DNA of 64,000 nucleotides from an uncultured Muribaculaceae bacterium (lineage in GTDB: Bacteria > Bacteroidota > Bacteroidia > Bacteroidales > Muribaculaceae): NCBI GenBank assembly GCA_947174635.1, contig CAMWJS010000001.1, positions 1-64,000 on the forward strand. The letters run 5' to 3'. Position 1 is the first letter of the stretch. Every line of letters begins with the position of its first letter. Positions 44,603 through 52,839 of this stretch are shown here, one piece after another. The notes under the pieces were generated by a model. It ran no database searches and had not been told where the DNA came from. It saw only the letters and a program-made list of their open reading frames with translations. Made by a program: the position numbers and the translations under genes.

Positions 44603-45412
44603 TTATAATAAATCTATAGGCAAATTTTCACGATATTCGTAGATGAATAAGGGAAATGAATTGAGTATGCTGACGCAACATTCTTCTGTCATCACGTGCT
44701 TTTCGAGTTGTGACGTGAATATCTGCGATTGGCCGATGTATTCCTTTCTGTGAGGATATTTATGTTCTCCGTTGCATAGACTATTGGCTTTGCGCACATT
44801 CATGTCTACGAGATGAAGCCAGTTTTGCCGGACTGTCTGCTCTCGCAAATTTTTCTTTTCTTCCGACTCTTTTGGGTTGGAGGATAGCATCAGATGGTCG
44901 AATGACTTGTAATGAGAGAATGTGCTTGCTATATGTTTGAACCTGCAACAGTCGGAACGCGGTATGGTGTAGTCGACGTAATCATTGTCCGGCAAAGCTT
45001 TAGTATATCGTAACGACTCAATCATTGGGTAATTGATGTACAACTTTCCGGTCCCTGTTTCTTCGTTGAAATATTCGAGCAACTCTTTCAGATGCAGGTT
45101 GTTTTCTTCAAGCGAACCGCGGCTATGGTGAAAATCATAGTCGAAAAAGAGAAATATTTCAGATATGTCCGATTCGTTTATCCCGGATAGGGTATTGTTG
45201 CCTTGACTGACAAGAATATCGTTGAGGACAGATACTGTGTCAACTTCCTCCATGCCGCCGATTACATCATATTCTTTTATTTTTGAATAGAGGGAATAGA
45301 TGTTGCTCTTGTATACACAAATGAACGGGTCAATCTCTTTTTCGAAAAACAGGCGCTGCAATGTGGCGAAAACCGGACACTCTCTTTCGCCTTCAAAGAC
45401 AAACAGTATCAT
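44603..45412 (-). CDS. TOPRIM-like (RloB/DUF4435-type) protein, partner of the AAA ATPase
   Basis: 269 residues. The N-terminus ILFVFEGERECPVFATL and the later LFFDYDFHH fit the Glu and Asp-x-Asp pattern of TOPRIM nucleases found in OLD, RloB and AriB proteins. The rest is poorly conserved to the eye. Its start overlaps the ATPase stop by 4 nt, so translation is coupled. In two-gene defence systems such ATPase plus TOPRIM pairs sense phage and act through the nuclease; here that role is inferred. The gene is visibly AT-richer than its neighbours, consistent with transfer. Confidence 0.65.
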   Translation of the reverse strand: MILFVFEGERECPVFATLQRLFFEKEIDPFICVYKSNIYSLYSKIKEYDVIGGMEEVDTVSVLNDILVSQGNNTLSGINESDISEIFLFFDYDFHHSRGSLEENNLHLKELLEYFNEETGTGKLYINYPMIESLRYTKALPDNDYVDYTIPRSDCCRFKHIASTFSHYKSFDHLMLSSNPKESEEKKNLREQTVRQNWLHLVDMNVRKANSLCNGEHKYPHRKEYIGQSQIFTSQLEKHVMTEECCVSILNSFPLFIYEYRENLPIDLL

Positions 45413-46515
45413 ACGCCAAAAGCTTTACCGCGAAACAGTTTCTCGATATTGTGGCCGAAACGCAATTCCTTGTCGGTGCATTCGTTGAGCGATTTTATCT
45501 CTCCGTCATTGAGTATGAAATTACAGTCAGGCCGTAGAAGGTCGTTTGTCATCAGGTAGGTGTTGTGTGAAGAGAGAAAAACCTGACATGGCAGGCTGAA
45601 CAGCTCTTTACATATATTATAGGCGAGGCGGAAGTGATAAAATGCATCAAATTCATCTATGAAAACAAATGTCGTATCTTTCATGTGCCTCAGCCAGAAA
45701 TAGAAGAGTTCAAGGGAGCGGGTACCGGTTGATACGGTGAAGCAGAACGGAAGTCTGGAGTCCCCGACTTTGTACCAAAGCATGGTTTCTCCTTCTTGTG
45801 GCTGTATGAATTCAAATTCCTGTCCGCTGACCCTTTTGAGGAACATTGCGAAATCGTCAACAAGTCCGTTGTTTATTATATATTCTTCGATGCTGCCGTT
45901 GGCTTTTGTTTCAACGCCGATAAACTCTCGGGTCTCAAGGCTCGCAAACCACAGCATACCATCGACGAAATTATGTAATTTAATCAAAAAATGCTCTTTC
46001 CCGAGGGGATAAACTGCAAGCAGGTAGCTTATCACTGACACATTGTTGGCATTCTCCTGAAACTGTTCCTCTATGCTTGATGTGTTGGGAAAGTATTTTT
46101 CATTGATGCGGACGGCGTCATTGTCGCGGGTGAAAACAGTATCGTTGTTCAGTTTCAGTTCCTCTTTTTTCAACTTGCCTCCGCTGGCCTTTGAGTAATT
46201 GTATGAAACTTCTTGTCCGTCAAAATCAAACAGATATTCGAATTCGACGAAGAGATTAGCGTTTCCTGCATACACAAAGTTGCTGTAGTAGTCATTCTTC
46301 TTTGATTTCAACTGGGCAAGATGATATTCAATATCAAATATAGCAAGCCCTAAATTGGACTTACCGATGCCGTTCGGCCCATATATGATACCGTTTTTTA
46401 TTATCCCCTTGGATATGGCATATTGATTGAACGCATAGTTGCTCGGTTTTGACAGGTCGAGTTCAATACGTTTTGTAAATCCTCGGTAATTTTTTACAGC
46501 AAATTTTTTCAGCAT
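45409..46515 (-). CDS. AAA15/OLD-like ABC-type ATPase (putative defence)
   Basis: 368 residues from the ATG at 46515; a longer frame to 46545 is rejected because a TATCTTTG -7 element lies at 46543-46550. SMC/ABC-like ATPase: Walker A GPNGIGKSN (46-54), a signature-like STGTRSLELF, Walker B FVFIDEFDAFYH and the switch FLSSHNTYL. It belongs to the same group as AriA, RloA and other ATPases of anti-phage systems. The TOPRIM-like gene follows with a 4-nt overlap. AT-rich. Alternative: a non-defence DNA-repair ATPase. Confidence 0.8.
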   Translation of the reverse strand: MLKKFAVKNYRGFTKRIELDLSKPSNYAFNQYAISKGIIKNGIIYGPNGIGKSNLGLAIFDIEYHLAQLKSKKNDYYSNFVYAGNANLFVEFEYLFDFDGQEVSYNYSKASGGKLKKEELKLNNDTVFTRDNDAVRINEKYFPNTSSIEEQFQENANNVSVISYLLAVYPLGKEHFLIKLHNFVDGMLWFASLETREFIGVETKANGSIEEYIINNGLVDDFAMFLKRVSGQEFEFIQPQEGETMLWYKVGDSRLPFCFTVSTGTRSLELFYFWLRHMKDTTFVFIDEFDAFYHFRLAYNICKELFSLPCQVFLSSHNTYLMTNDLLRPDCNFILNDGEIKSLNECTDKELRFGHNIEKLFRGKAFGV

Positions 46516-46542
46516 AAGGCTCGTTCGATTGTAGTGACAAGG

Positions 46543-46550
46543 CAAAGATA
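46543..46550 (-). promoter_or_regulatory. -7 element of the ATPase/TOPRIM cassette
   Basis: TATCTTTG on the minus strand, 27 nt before the chosen ATG. It has no clear TTG partner but decides the start of the ATPase gene. Confidence 0.55.
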
Positions 46551-46712
46551 CAAAAAGTTTTTATCTTCCGTAATTTTTTTACGGAATAAAACCGTAGTCG
46601 CATGTTTTTTCCGGCATGGCTTTTTTGTGTTGATTAATGTCGGGGGGGATGGTGTGTTTATTGTGGCGGAATTAACCGAAAAAGGCCTCAGGATTAGTTC
46701 GAAGTTTTGACT

Positions 46713-46752
46713 TTCATTCTCTTTTATTGTTAATACGGTTTAAATTCAAACG
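46713..46752 (+). repeat. 40-bp dispersed repeat, copy 2
   Basis: Matches 22310-22349 at about 36 of 40 positions. It lies between the ATPase and bioGC genes, upstream of the bioGC -7 element. Confidence 0.5.
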
Positions 46753-46782
46753 CTCTCTTAATGATTTACGCGAAGAAATGTG

Positions 46783-46790
46783 TAAATTTG
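46783..46790 (+). promoter_or_regulatory. -7 element for bioGC
   Basis: TAAATTTG, 43 nt before the preferred ATG at 46834. No clear upstream TTG. Confidence 0.45.
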
Positions 46791-46833
46791 CATTACTGAT
46801 TGCGCCCGCGAAACGATTTTGTCGGATGGCGTG

Positions 46834-48264
46834 ATGCAGATATCTATGCAGCAGAAATTTATACAGCATTCAGATAACGCCGGAGGGCATGACAGCGGAA
46901 ATTGCAGGCCTCGTCTCATTCTGTTTTTTGCAGGGTGGGGCATGGACGCATCCGTTTTCGCCGCATTGTCAAAACCGGGATATGACATACTTGTTGTCTA
47001 CGATTACCGAAACGATGATTTCGACATTGACGCTGTCCGTGGCTATGATGAAATCTGTGTGCTTGCGTGGTCGCTCGGCGTGTGGCATGCCGACAGATTC
47101 ATATCGGCGCATCCGGAATTGCCCTTTACACGGACTATTGCAATCAACGGTACACTCTGTCCCATAAGCGACAGCTACGGCATACCTCCGCGCATCTATG
47201 ACCTCACATCGGCACTTCCCGACGAGACATCGCTGCTGAAATTCTACCGCCGTATATGTGGCGGCCGCGACGGCATGTCACGGCTTATGCCCGAACTGCC
47301 GCAGCGAGGGCTTGATGAACTGCGCGACGAACTGATTGCCGTGCGCAGGCGTATCCCGGCCGATTGTGACGCCGATGCGGCCAACTGGGATGAGATATAT
47401 CTGTCGGACTCTGATCTGATATTCCCGATTGACAATATGAGACGTGCGTGGGAGAGTGCGTCGGAGCGTGTCCGCGTGCTTCAGGCCGCACACCATGCCA
47501 TTGATTTCAACAGCTTCATCGCGTCGGCGTTTGTCGACAAAGAGCTTGTCAGCGACCGCTTTGCTTCCGCCTCCACATCCTACGAACGCGAGGCGGAGGT
47601 GCAGCGCAAGGTCGCTGCAATTCTCGCCGAAGCGGCATCGCACGGCGTCAGACGCAACCTGTCGGTGATTGAGATAGGCAGCGGCACAGGCGTACTGACA
47701 AAGATGTATCTTCCGATGTTTGCCGACAGCCGCATCGCCCTCTGGGACCTCGCTCCGGCCGCGGTCGACGGCGTGAACGGCAACGAAGTGGAAGCGCGCG
47801 CATGCGACGCCGAGATAGAGCTTCGGCGCATGGCCGACGGGTCGGCCGACGTGATATTCTCATCATCCACCATACAGTGGTTCAATTCTCCACGGCGCGC
47901 TGTCAGAGAGCTTGTACGGGTGCTTAAACCCGGAGGCACAGCTTTCATTTCGTGCTACGTCGACGGCACTATACCTCAGCTCGCCATGCTCGACGGAGCC
48001 TCGCCGATGCATTATCCGCAGCTCGACGATGTGCTGTGCAGGCTCGAAGGCGCAGACTGCGAGACTTTCACGCGCAGTTTCGACCTCACATTCGATACCC
48101 CCTCTGAGGCGCTCGCCCACATGCGTGCCACCGGAGTCAATTCCCTCGCGCGGAAAGCCATGTCGATAGCCGACACGAGGCGCCTGATGAGGATGCTGAC
48201 GGTCGACGGCAAGGCAGTGCTTACATTCAACACCCGATTCATAATAATAAGGAAACATGGATAA
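46834..48264 (+). CDS. BioG-BioC fusion: pimeloyl-ACP methyl ester esterase plus malonyl-ACP O-methyltransferase
   Basis: 476 residues from the ATG at 46834; an upstream TTG (46819) and a later ATG (46846) are alternatives. The first half is BioG/DUF452-like: ILFFAGWGMDASVF and the nucleophile block LAWSLGVWHA. The second half is a SAM methyltransferase of the BioC type: VIEIGSGTGVLTKMYLP, then DLAP and FSSSTIQWF. BioC starts and BioG ends the methyl-ester-masked pimelate pathway to biotin. The start of bioD overlaps it by 8 nt. Confidence 0.9.
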   Translation: MQISMQQKFIQHSDNAGGHDSGNCRPRLILFFAGWGMDASVFAALSKPGYDILVVYDYRNDDFDIDAVRGYDEICVLAWSLGVWHADRFISAHPELPFTRTIAINGTLCPISDSYGIPPRIYDLTSALPDETSLLKFYRRICGGRDGMSRLMPELPQRGLDELRDELIAVRRRIPADCDADAANWDEIYLSDSDLIFPIDNMRRAWESASERVRVLQAAHHAIDFNSFIASAFVDKELVSDRFASASTSYEREAEVQRKVAAILAEAASHGVRRNLSVIEIGSGTGVLTKMYLPMFADSRIALWDLAPAAVDGVNGNEVEARACDAEIELRRMADGSADVIFSSSTIQWFNSPRRAVRELVRVLKPGGTAFISCYVDGTIPQLAMLDGASPMHYPQLDDVLCRLEGADCETFTRSFDLTFDTPSEALAHMRATGVNSLARKAMSIADTRRLMRMLTVDGKAVLTFNTRFIIIRKHG

Positions 48265-48898
48265 GGAGACAATATTCGTAACCGGCATAGACACCGATGC
48301 CGGAAAATCATATGCTACCGGATATCTCGCGAACCGCATCGCGGAAAGCGGACGCTCGGTAATGACTCAGAAACTGGTGCAGACCGGCAATGAAGGACGT
48401 TCGGAAGATATCGAGCTTCACCGCCGCATCATGCACCGCGACATCAATGAGGAGGAATACAGCCTGACGGCGCCGATGATATTCACCTATCCGTCGTCGC
48501 CCCATCTTGCCGCAAAGGTCGACGGGCGCGAAGTCGACATTGAGGCGATTGACACCGCCCGCAAGCAGCTTGAGGCAAAGTATGACACACTGCTTGTGGA
48601 GGGCGCCGGCGGACTGATGGTGCCCCTTACCGACAGCTACCTTACGGTAGACTACGTCACCGACCGCAATCTCGACGTGGCGCTGGTGACAAATGCGAAA
48701 CTCGGCTCCATATCCCACACGCTGCTCGCTCTCGAGGCCATTGCCCGCCGCGGTCTCAATCTGCGCTATCTTCTCTACAATACACATTTCGACACCGACC
48801 CGGTCATTGCCCCCGAGACGCGCGGTTACATCAGAAACTACGTGTCGGCGCATTTCCCCGGAGCTCAATGGCTCGATATCCCGTCAATCAACGCATAA
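48257..48898 (+). CDS. bioD: Dethiobiotin synthetase
   Basis: 213 residues. P-loop as GIDTDAGKSYATG, the family block LVEGAGGLMVPL and C-terminal region of usual length. It carboxylates diaminopelargonate to dethiobiotin with ATP. Translationally coupled to bioGC. bioA, bioB and bioF are not in the window. Confidence 0.94.
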   Translation: MDKETIFVTGIDTDAGKSYATGYLANRIAESGRSVMTQKLVQTGNEGRSEDIELHRRIMHRDINEEEYSLTAPMIFTYPSSPHLAAKVDGREVDIEAIDTARKQLEAKYDTLLVEGAGGLMVPLTDSYLTVDYVTDRNLDVALVTNAKLGSISHTLLALEAIARRGLNLRYLLYNTHFDTDPVIAPETRGYIRNYVSAHFPGAQWLDIPSINA

Positions 48899-48949
48899 AA
48901 AAATCTGTCAAAGTTTTGCCAAACAAATACTTTGCCTCCAAAAATTGAT

Positions 48950-48957
48950 TATATTTG
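48950..48957 (+). promoter_or_regulatory. -7 element for aroE
   Basis: TATATTTG, 30 nt before the ATG; upstream TTTG lies at 15 nt, shorter than ideal. Confidence 0.45.
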
Positions 48958-48986
48958 CATATCTGAAACATTGAAGCTCAAACATT

Positions 48987-49742
48987 ATGCTTAGCAACGA
49001 AAAAATTTACGGACTCATCGGATATCCTCTGACCCATTCATTCTCACAAAATTATTTTAATCAGAAATTTGAAGCGGAGGGTATTGCTGCCCGTTATCTC
49101 AATTTTGAGCTTCCCGACATCGGCGACCTGATGGAGGTGATAAGCGAGTATCCGAACCTTTCCGGACTGAATGTCACCATACCCTACAAGGAGCAGGTGA
49201 TACCGTATCTTGATGAACTTGACGGGGATGCCGCCAAAATCGGAGCCGTCAATGTCATAAAATTCATACGAGGCAAAGGTGGCGACCTTAAATTCAAAGG
49301 CTATAATTCCGATATCATAGGTTTCTCCGACTCCATAGTCCCGCTGCTCGGCGGACGCCGTAAGAAGGCTCTCGTGCTTGGCACGGGTGGTGCTTCGAAA
49401 GCAGTAGTGAGAGGGCTTGAAAACCTTGGCGTCGAGTCTCAGCTTGTGTCGCGCACCCCGCGTGAGGGCGTAATTTCCTACAGTGACCTTACGCCTGAGA
49501 TTATGGCCGACCATCTTGTCATAGTCAACACTACGCCGCTCGGCATGTATCCCCATGTCGATGAATGCCCCGACATTCCCTATGACTGTCTCACCGAGGA
49601 GCATCTTTGCTACGACCTTCTTTACAACCCCGATGTGACGATGTTCATGCGCAAGGCGGCAGAGCACGGCGCTGAAACTAAAAACGGACTTGAAATGCTT
49701 CTTCTTCAGGCATTTGCGGCATGGAATATATGGAATGAATAA
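48987..49742 (+). CDS. aroE: Shikimate dehydrogenase
   Basis: 251 residues. Substrate-binding LIGYPLTHSFSQNYFN and the Lys/Asp pair in NVTIPYKEQVIPYLDELD, then NADP-binding VLGTGGASKAV and the C-terminal NGLEMLLLQAFAAWNIW. It reduces 3-dehydroshikimate to shikimate in aromatic amino-acid synthesis. The start agrees with a promoter placed 30 nt upstream. Confidence 0.95.
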   Translation: MLSNEKIYGLIGYPLTHSFSQNYFNQKFEAEGIAARYLNFELPDIGDLMEVISEYPNLSGLNVTIPYKEQVIPYLDELDGDAAKIGAVNVIKFIRGKGGDLKFKGYNSDIIGFSDSIVPLLGGRRKKALVLGTGGASKAVVRGLENLGVESQLVSRTPREGVISYSDLTPEIMADHLVIVNTTPLGMYPHVDECPDIPYDCLTEEHLCYDLLYNPDVTMFMRKAAEHGAETKNGLEMLLLQAFAAWNIWNE

Positions 49743-49787
49743 CCGGCCGCACTTGCACATCTTTCAATATATTTATCAATAAAGTTT

Positions 49788-50774
49788 ATGAGTGAATTTG
49801 TTATGGAGGCGGATGCTCCTTCGATGAGGAGTATGCTCGCCAAGTGGGTATATGCCGCAATTGTAGTGCTTCTGCTCTTTCCGTTTGATATGTTCGGCCT
49901 GCCGGTGGCTACAGCGCCGGTGGCTTTGTTCGTCGGCCTGCTTTTTGCATTCGTATTTCCGATGCCTTTCCCGAAATTCAATAAAAAAGGGTCGAAATAT
50001 CTGTTGCAGGCATCGGTGGTAGGCCTCGGCTTCGGCATGAGTGTCACCAAGGCGCTGGAGTCAGGCGGCCAGGGCATGATGTTCACCATAGTGTCGGTAA
50101 TCGGAGTCATGGCGTTCGGCGTACTTATCGGCTACTGGCTGCATCTCAACCGCAAGACCAGCTATCTGATATCGTCGGGCACTGCTATCTGCGGGGGTAG
50201 CGCAATCGCCGCCGTAGGTCCCGTGTTGCGCGCCAACGACGAGGAGATGGCCGTATCGCTCGGTGTCATCTTCATACTCAATGCCATAGCGCTCTTCATT
50301 TTCCCTCCGATGGGCCACTATTTCGAAATGACCGACCAGCAGTTCGGCACATGGGCTGCGATAGCCATACACGACACCTCGTCGGTGGTAGGCGCCGGCG
50401 ATGCATTCAGCCGCGAGGCCTGCGAGATTGCCACTGTCATCAAGTGCACACGCGCTCTGTGGATTATTCCTTTGGCATTTGTCACGATGTTCCTGTTCCG
50501 CGACAAGAATTCGGCCAAGATATCAATCCCCTGGTTTATTCTTCTTTTCGTTGTGGCAATGCTTGTCAACACCTATCTCGGACTGCCTCAGGGGCTGACC
50601 GACGGTATCGTCTACGTTGCCAAGAAGATGCTTGTCGTGACACTGTTCTTTATCGGCGCAAGTCTGTCGCTGTCGACCGTCAGAAGGGTAGGAGTGCGTC
50701 CGTTGCTGCTTGCCGTGGCGCTGTGGATAATCATCGGTGTGTCGAGTTTCTTTGTCGTGAAGCTTACGATATAA
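49788..50774 (+). CDS. YeiH/UPF0324-family membrane protein (putative sulfate exporter)
   Basis: 328 residues with about ten membrane segments. Family blocks: LQASVVGLGFGMSVTKALESG, GTAICGGSAIAAVGPVL, WAAIAIHDTSSVVGAG and KCTRALWIIPLAFV. Often annotated as a sulfate or other small-anion exporter; the substrate is not established. It follows aroE by 45 nt. Confidence 0.87.
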   Translation: MSEFVMEADAPSMRSMLAKWVYAAIVVLLLFPFDMFGLPVATAPVALFVGLLFAFVFPMPFPKFNKKGSKYLLQASVVGLGFGMSVTKALESGGQGMMFTIVSVIGVMAFGVLIGYWLHLNRKTSYLISSGTAICGGSAIAAVGPVLRANDEEMAVSLGVIFILNAIALFIFPPMGHYFEMTDQQFGTWAAIAIHDTSSVVGAGDAFSREACEIATVIKCTRALWIIPLAFVTMFLFRDKNSAKISIPWFILLFVVAMLVNTYLGLPQGLTDGIVYVAKKMLVVTLFFIGASLSLSTVRRVGVRPLLLAVALWIIIGVSSFFVVKLTI

Positions 50775-50790
50775 CTGCGTGCCGTCACAC

Positions 50791-52806
50791 ATGCGACTGA
50801 CACGCCCTCCATTGTCATACATGCCCCTGCTGCCGATACTTACGGGTGTCGTGGCAGGGGTTTTGTGTGTCCGTTTCCTCCCCGTGTCGCCGTGGATTAC
50901 GGTTGCGGCGGCGCTCGCGGCGGCAGTATTGGCCGCGTTGTCGCGCAGGACGGCGGTGCTTGTGGAAATATTTCTGTCGCTGTCGCTTGCGGCAGTGGCA
51001 ACGGCAATGGCGCTTCCGCGTCAGTTTGCCGGGGCTCCCGACCGTGGCACCGTGGTAAGCGGAGTGGTCACTGACGTGGCGTTGCTTCCCGCACATCAGC
51101 GGTTCATAGTCGATGTCGACGCCGCCGCAGGACGTCCGTTCAGGATGCAGGTGACATATCCGTCGTTCGAGCCGGTCATTGAAGCTGGCAGTAAGGTAAG
51201 CCTGTCGGGCACATACTCGTTGCCGTCGCGCTCCACCGACCTGCCTCTCGAGGACGACATGTCGGCCTACTGCTACAATAACGGGATATCGTTGCTGTGC
51301 TACGTGCCGAAAGGCTCGCTGGATGTAACAGGTCGCAGCGGCAACATATTTCTTGCGCTGAAGAGGTGGCGGACGGCGGTGGTCGACAAGCTCTTTTCCT
51401 CAGCACTTGATGAAGGCGCGGCTGTGTTTCTGGCCGCTGTTCTGACCGGCGACAGTTCGTCGCTCGAAGCCTCTGTCAGGCGCGAATATGCCGTAGCCGG
51501 AGTCGCTCACGTTCTCGCCTTGAGCGGGGCGCATGTGGCAGTGATAGCGTTTGTCATATCGGTATTGCTGATGCCGCTTGTCGTTGCAGGGCATAGGAAG
51601 GCGCGTTGGTGGATTACGGTTGCCGCCTTGTGGGGCTATGCATTGTTCACAGGCATGTCCCCGTCCGTTTGCCGTGCAGCCATTATGGCGTCGGCCGTAT
51701 TGCTCGCGCTCATATTCGACCGGCCGCGCTCGTCGCTCAATGCGTTGTGTCTGGCCGCGATACTGATACTGGTGTTCTCGCCGCTGTCGCTCATGCAGCC
51801 CGGATTTCAGCTTTCGTTTGCCGCAACACTTTCAATCATACTGTTCACGCCCCGCCTTATGCCTGAGGCAGGGCGGGGCATGCGCGGCTATCGGATATGG
51901 GCGGCTGCGGCGGCCACTCTGGCGGCGACTATGGGCACGTTTCCGCTTGTGGCGATACATTTCCACACCGTTCCTGTCTACTTTTTCATTGCCAATATAG
52001 CTGCCGCGGCTGTTATGCCGGTGATGATATCGGCCGGATTTCTGTATGTGGTGCTGCTGTTTCTCGGGGCAGAGCCGACATGGCTCGCATTGGTTCTCGA
52101 CAATGTATATTCTCTGTTTGACGCCGTGGTTGAGGCAGTGGCGCATCTGCCCGGGGCTTCGGTCGACGGTATCTATCCCGATGCATGGCTTGCGCTGCCC
52201 ATGTATGCCGTAGTGGCGTTTGTCGCTGCATTCCTTTATCTGCGCCATAAGTGCTGGCTTGCACTTGCCGGGGCAACGCTGCTCTTCACCGTCGGCGTGG
52301 CATCGGCCCTGCGGCCTGACTATCCCGACGGGGAGGCCTATATGGTACGCTCGGGCAAAGCAACGACAGTGGCGTTGCACCGTGGCGACACGCTGCGCAT
52401 GCTGACTACATCGCCGCCACGTAATTTCACTTATGACTCACTGATGTGGAGCGACCGGTACCGTGATTACATAGCCACGCGCGGAATAAGCTGCATTGAC
52501 ATACATCCGCTCGATTCATTGTCATTGCGCCATGACGCGATGCTCCGTTTCGGGCGGCGTACAATGGTGGTGGCGCATGCCATGCCGCGGCCGGCGCCGG
52601 ATTACAGTGGCGTAAAGCCCGATTATTGTCTTGTGACAGCGCGATGGTATGGCGACCCTGTGGCTCTCAGCCGCAAAGTACATGCCGACACGATTGTGCT
52701 GGGCTCCGATATCAACCGCCGGCGCCGGCGACGCTATGCGTCGGAGCTGGATGCTGCCGGAGTGCCGTATGTCGACCTTGGCGGGCGCAGGCTCGGTTCA
52801 CGCTGA
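50791..52806 (+). CDS. comEC: ComEC/Rec2-family competence-type membrane protein
   Basis: 671 residues from the ATG at 50791 (a GTG at 50779 adds four). It has several N-terminal helices, an OB-like DUF4131 region, and the competence core with ALSGAHVAVIAFVISVLLMPL and GMSPSVCRAAIMASAVL. The C-terminal metallo-beta-lactamase-like part (after about 520) lacks the HxHxDH metal motif, so nuclease activity is doubtful. ComEC forms the inner-membrane DNA channel in transformation; the role in gut Bacteroidetes is unproven. Confidence 0.85.
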   Translation: MRLTRPPLSYMPLLPILTGVVAGVLCVRFLPVSPWITVAAALAAAVLAALSRRTAVLVEIFLSLSLAAVATAMALPRQFAGAPDRGTVVSGVVTDVALLPAHQRFIVDVDAAAGRPFRMQVTYPSFEPVIEAGSKVSLSGTYSLPSRSTDLPLEDDMSAYCYNNGISLLCYVPKGSLDVTGRSGNIFLALKRWRTAVVDKLFSSALDEGAAVFLAAVLTGDSSSLEASVRREYAVAGVAHVLALSGAHVAVIAFVISVLLMPLVVAGHRKARWWITVAALWGYALFTGMSPSVCRAAIMASAVLLALIFDRPRSSLNALCLAAILILVFSPLSLMQPGFQLSFAATLSIILFTPRLMPEAGRGMRGYRIWAAAAATLAATMGTFPLVAIHFHTVPVYFFIANIAAAAVMPVMISAGFLYVVLLFLGAEPTWLALVLDNVYSLFDAVVEAVAHLPGASVDGIYPDAWLALPMYAVVAFVAAFLYLRHKCWLALAGATLLFTVGVASALRPDYPDGEAYMVRSGKATTVALHRGDTLRMLTTSPPRNFTYDSLMWSDRYRDYIATRGISCIDIHPLDSLSLRHDAMLRFGRRTMVVAHAMPRPAPDYSGVKPDYCLVTARWYGDPVALSRKVHADTIVLGSDINRRRRRRYASELDAAGVPYVDLGGRRLGSR

Positions 52807-52839
52807 ACGGTATACGCGGCCGGGGCAAGGCATCGGCGG

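Noticed and set aside
46516..46545. N-terminal extension of the defence ATPase
   Set aside because: The extension begins at the -7 promoter element, so it would start before or at the transcription start.
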